A stretch of 64,000 nt of DNA from Rhodophyticola porphyridii (GTDB taxonomy: Bacteria; Pseudomonadota; Alphaproteobacteria; Rhodobacterales; Rhodobacteraceae): the NCBI RefSeq assembly GCF_003688285.1, contig NZ_RCNT01000009.1, positions 117,000 to 180,999 of the forward strand. The letters run 5' to 3'. The notes under the pieces are model-generated. The model ran no database searches. It was not told the DNA's origin and saw nothing but the letters and a program-made list of their open reading frames with translations. Made by a program: the position numbers and the translations under genes. Shown one piece after another: positions 62,272 through 64,000 of this stretch. Every line of letters begins with the position of its first letter. Positions within the stretch are counted from its first letter, which is position 1.

Positions 62272-62619
62272 CTAGACCGGGCGCAGGATCGAGGTGTCGG
62301 TGCCTTCGGGCAGGTCGCGGGCCAGGCCCTCGAACCCGTCGGCTTCCAGCGATGCCTCGGTTTCGCCCATGCGGCCATCGGGCAGTTCGATATCGGCGCA
62401 GGTGCCCGCGGGCACCAGAGTCCAGGCGTTGCCCTGATAATCGACGGTCGAGGTGCCGGCGCAGGTGGTGCCGGGCCCCGCGGCGCAATCGTTTTCGCCC
62501 GCAAGGCTGACGCCGAAGCATTTTTCCTGCGCCTGGGCCTGCGCCGGAGCGGTGGCGTGGGCCGTCAGAGCGGCGGCGGCGGCGCCCAGAAGCGCCAGGG
62601 ATTTCACGTGGGTCGACAT
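62272..62619 (-). CDS. bufA: Bufferin precursor, DUF2282 family (BufA1-type)
   Basis: The product is a 115-aa secreted precursor. The signal peptide is about residues 1-30 ([20 protein letters not shown]). The four-cysteine core has the DUF2282 pattern: [41 protein letters not shown], with Cys34, 45, 53 and 74. Bufferins have these cysteines modified by BufB/BufC and bind copper in the periplasm (established for Caulobacter). Unusually, a 41-residue acidic tail ([20 protein letters not shown] region) follows the last cysteine. The start at 62619 has GGAGAG upstream. Confidence 0.92.
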   Translation of the reverse strand: MSTHVKSLALLGAAAAALTAHATAPAQAQAQEKCFGVSLAGENDCAAGPGTTCAGTSTVDYQGNAWTLVPAGTCADIELPDGRMGETEASLEADGFEGLARDLPEGTDTSILRPV

Positions 62620-62972
62620 GTCGGTAACTCTCCAGGATTGGTTAGACGGCAAGATCGCAACGAGCTGCGATGGGCCAACAGCTAGCGGGCGGGGCCGCTC
62701 ACTGGCCAATCACAGACCCGTGGCCCACGACCCCGTGAGCATTTGCGAGACGCCTGTGAGCCCGGCGGGGTCCGGGCGCGGCAGGGGGGCGGGCGCGAAA
62801 AACAAGGCGGTTTCGCCGATTGCAGGCGCGTGCGCGCCAGGAGGCGCGATTAGCGGCTGTAACGGGGAAACGGGGCAATTGTTTCACCGCAAGCCCGGGG
62901 CGGGCCCGCCTTGGATTGCCGGCGGTGAGGGGCCATATCGGTGGGGATTCGTGCAGCAGATAGGGTTTGAAC
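62620..62972. other. Intergenic region upstream of the bufferin operon
   Basis: These 353 nt separate bufA from a divergent hypothetical gene. On the minus strand GGAGAG (ribosome site) and CGTCTAA (complement of 62642-62648) lie upstream of bufA. The latter resembles ECF-sigma -10 elements, but no convincing -35 is visible. GC-rich inverted segments occur at 62740-62800 and around 62830-62860. No further gene is supported. Confidence 0.4.
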
Positions 62973-63341
62973 ATGCGCAATGCGGCCTTGGTCCTCGGGA
63001 TAATCGGCGGCGTTCTGGGAATGATCGTCGGCTTTTTCGTCTACGGATATGTGGCGTTCATCGAGTATTTCGGGGAGGTGCCGGATCTGGCGCGGCAGGT
63101 GGACCGCCCGGAACTGTTCCAGACCGTCGCGATCCTCGCACCGCTTCTGGCCGTTGCGGGCGGTGCGATGGCGCGCGCCCGGGCGTTATGGGGTGGCGTC
63201 CTGCTGCTGATCTCGGCGGCGGGCATGTATCATGCGTTCGGCTTCAACGTGGCCACGATGTTCCCCATCGCCTTTTGCGGTCTGGGCGGCGTTCTGGCGC
63301 TGGCCGCGGGCAGGCCGGACGAGGAGGTGGCGCATTTTTGA
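62973..63341 (+). CDS. Hypothetical membrane protein
   Basis: The product is a 122-aa protein with an N-terminal helix (LVLGIIGGVLGMIVGFFVYGYV), a short periplasmic loop (EYFGEVPDLARQVDRPELF) and two or three further helices. The layout resembles small DUF4064-like membrane proteins, but I cannot assign it. The ATG at 62973 is preferred over an in-frame TTG 6 nt upstream. It stands alone. Confidence 0.7.
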   Translation: MRNAALVLGIIGGVLGMIVGFFVYGYVAFIEYFGEVPDLARQVDRPELFQTVAILAPLLAVAGGAMARARALWGGVLLLISAAGMYHAFGFNVATMFPIAFCGLGGVLALAAGRPDEEVAHF

Positions 63342-63346
63342 GGGAT

Positions 63347-63939
63347 GTCTGCTTTGAGCCCAAAGTGGCGGATGCTGCGCTCAGCGCGAATGGCAGCTAT
63401 TGTCTCATGGCAAACATCGGCGGTCTAACGTGAAAGAGAGTATGATGGCTAAGAGGACCGAGTATCTGGTCACCCAGTACGCTAGCGATAGCAGCATTTT
63501 GAAGCAACTGCGCGCTCCAAAGAGCGTCAATCTGCGTCTCTTGTTGGAAAGGCTTATATGCCAAGACCTTGATGACGATGCTGTGATAAGCTCTTGCCTT
63601 CGGTCAAACTCCAAGCGCTTCTACAATCCTTTTCAAGTAATCGACATGCGCGAGGAACATCGAAGGGATCAGGCTCGTGATGCATTGAACGCTGAACCGG
63701 AGACCAAAGACCCGATAGGGGTCTACAATCGCGCGAGGAACGCGCAGATTCCTCTCGGAAAGACGCTAATGGTCGCCGGGGTAAACCATGAATACTTCGT
63801 CAAAGAGGTGGAGGTCTGACAAAGGCGGCCATTTGGGCAGACGCAGCGAACGGGTGGTTTGTCCCGGACACCGGACTTTCACCCGCGCTCCGTACCGCCG
63901 AGGTGCGCTCGCGACCGCAGTGAAGGTCTGCTTGGAGCC
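63347..63939. repeat. Short direct repeats flanking the 124-aa hypothetical gene
   Basis: GTCTGCTTTGAGCC (63347-63360) recurs as GTCTGCTTGGAGCC (63926-63939), 13 of 14 identical and in direct orientation. They flank an AT-richer segment with one hypothetical gene. I recall GTCTGCTTTGAGCCC-type sequences scattered between genes in other alphaproteobacteria. This may mark an insertion or simply two copies of a dispersed repeat. Confidence 0.4.
63445..63819 (+). CDS. Hypothetical protein
   Basis: The product is a 124-aa charged soluble protein beginning MAKRTEYLVTQYASD, with a helical middle (SVNLRLLLERLICQDLDDD) and the segment MREEHRRDQARDALNAE. No family recognised. Two adjacent ATGs (63442 out of frame, 63445 in frame) follow GAGAG. 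It is AT-richer than the upstream genes, suggesting acquisition. The final 180 nt of the window after it show no convincing gene. Confidence 0.6.
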   Translation: MAKRTEYLVTQYASDSSILKQLRAPKSVNLRLLLERLICQDLDDDAVISSCLRSNSKRFYNPFQVIDMREEHRRDQARDALNAEPETKDPIGVYNRARNAQIPLGKTLMVAGVNHEYFVKEVEV

Positions 63940-64000
63940 GATTCTGTGGAAAAACAAGGGGTTGAGAGCAAACTAATTGGGCGATTTGAAGGAGCGCAAG

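Noticed and set aside
1..64000. tRNA, rRNA and CRISPR arrays
   Set aside because: No T-loop-like GTTCGAATC context with cloverleaf, no rRNA-like conserved blocks and no regularly spaced 25-40-nt repeats were seen.

Overview
The window is a GC-rich, densely packed bacterial chromosome segment, most likely from a phototrophic member of the Rhodobacterales (Alphaproteobacteria). The evidence is bchE-bchJ behind a PpsR/CrtJ-type site, a yajC-secD-secF-Mth938-domain string, TRAP transport, a NDUFAF7/MidA-lgt-ubiK cluster, an Sat-CysC fusion, thyX instead of thyA, and recurrent DUF1194/DUF2177/YbjN-type genes. No rRNA, tRNA, CRISPR array or complete insertion sequence was recognised.

Layout. 1-7416 (minus strand) is one probable operon: an N-formylglutamate amidohydrolase-like hydrolase, a TRAP transporter (small permease, large permease, binding protein), a glutamine-synthetase-like ligase, an aldehyde dehydrogenase and an iron-type alcohol dehydrogenase cut by the window edge. 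A divergent RpiR-type regulator follows. It reads as uptake and gamma-glutamylation-dependent breakdown of an amine or amino alcohol. 8554-14791 is a heme uptake locus: hmuS faces a periplasmic protein-exbB-exbD-exbD-tonB operon followed by a TonB-dependent heme receptor, with candidate iron-responsive sites. 14955-33851 is housekeeping: nadE, a MORN-repeat secreted protein, sat-cysC, trxB/lrp, a TPR-sulfotransferase, a 43-aa small protein, pgeF-midA-lgt, ubiK, ybjN, proC, csaA, a 2-hydroxyacid dehydrogenase, tdk and a KAS III-like enzyme. 34016-35874 is an accessory patch: an orphan BrnA-like protein, two tiny genes, and a divergent XRE-ImmA pair with a palindromic operator region.

35884-50155 holds carB, cfa, bchEJ, surE-pcm-nlpD, a TspO-like membrane protein, serS and a mosaic pentapeptide-repeat membrane protein. 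50365-56995 holds yajC-secDF, TauE/SafE, a Mth938-domain protein, DUF1194, a glyoxalase and thyX. An AT-rich insert at about 57000-58290 carries an orphan restriction-enzyme-like gene. The last part holds DUF2177, cspA, an ArsC/Spx-like gene and a four-gene bufferin (copper-buffering RiPP) operon, bufA-bufB-bufC-doxX at 62619-60036. Two hypothetical genes close the window.

The most notable items are: the bufferin operon, with an unusual acidic C-terminal tail on the precursor and a 13-bp hairpin between precursor and enzyme genes; matching 11-bp-phased GGTATA arrays upstream of two unrelated genes (the KAS III-like gene and serS); a two-copy structured intergenic repeat; the XRE-ImmA patch with its small-protein partners; and the compositional break inside the pentapeptide-repeat gene. 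All functional calls come from motif recognition by eye; no database search was run.
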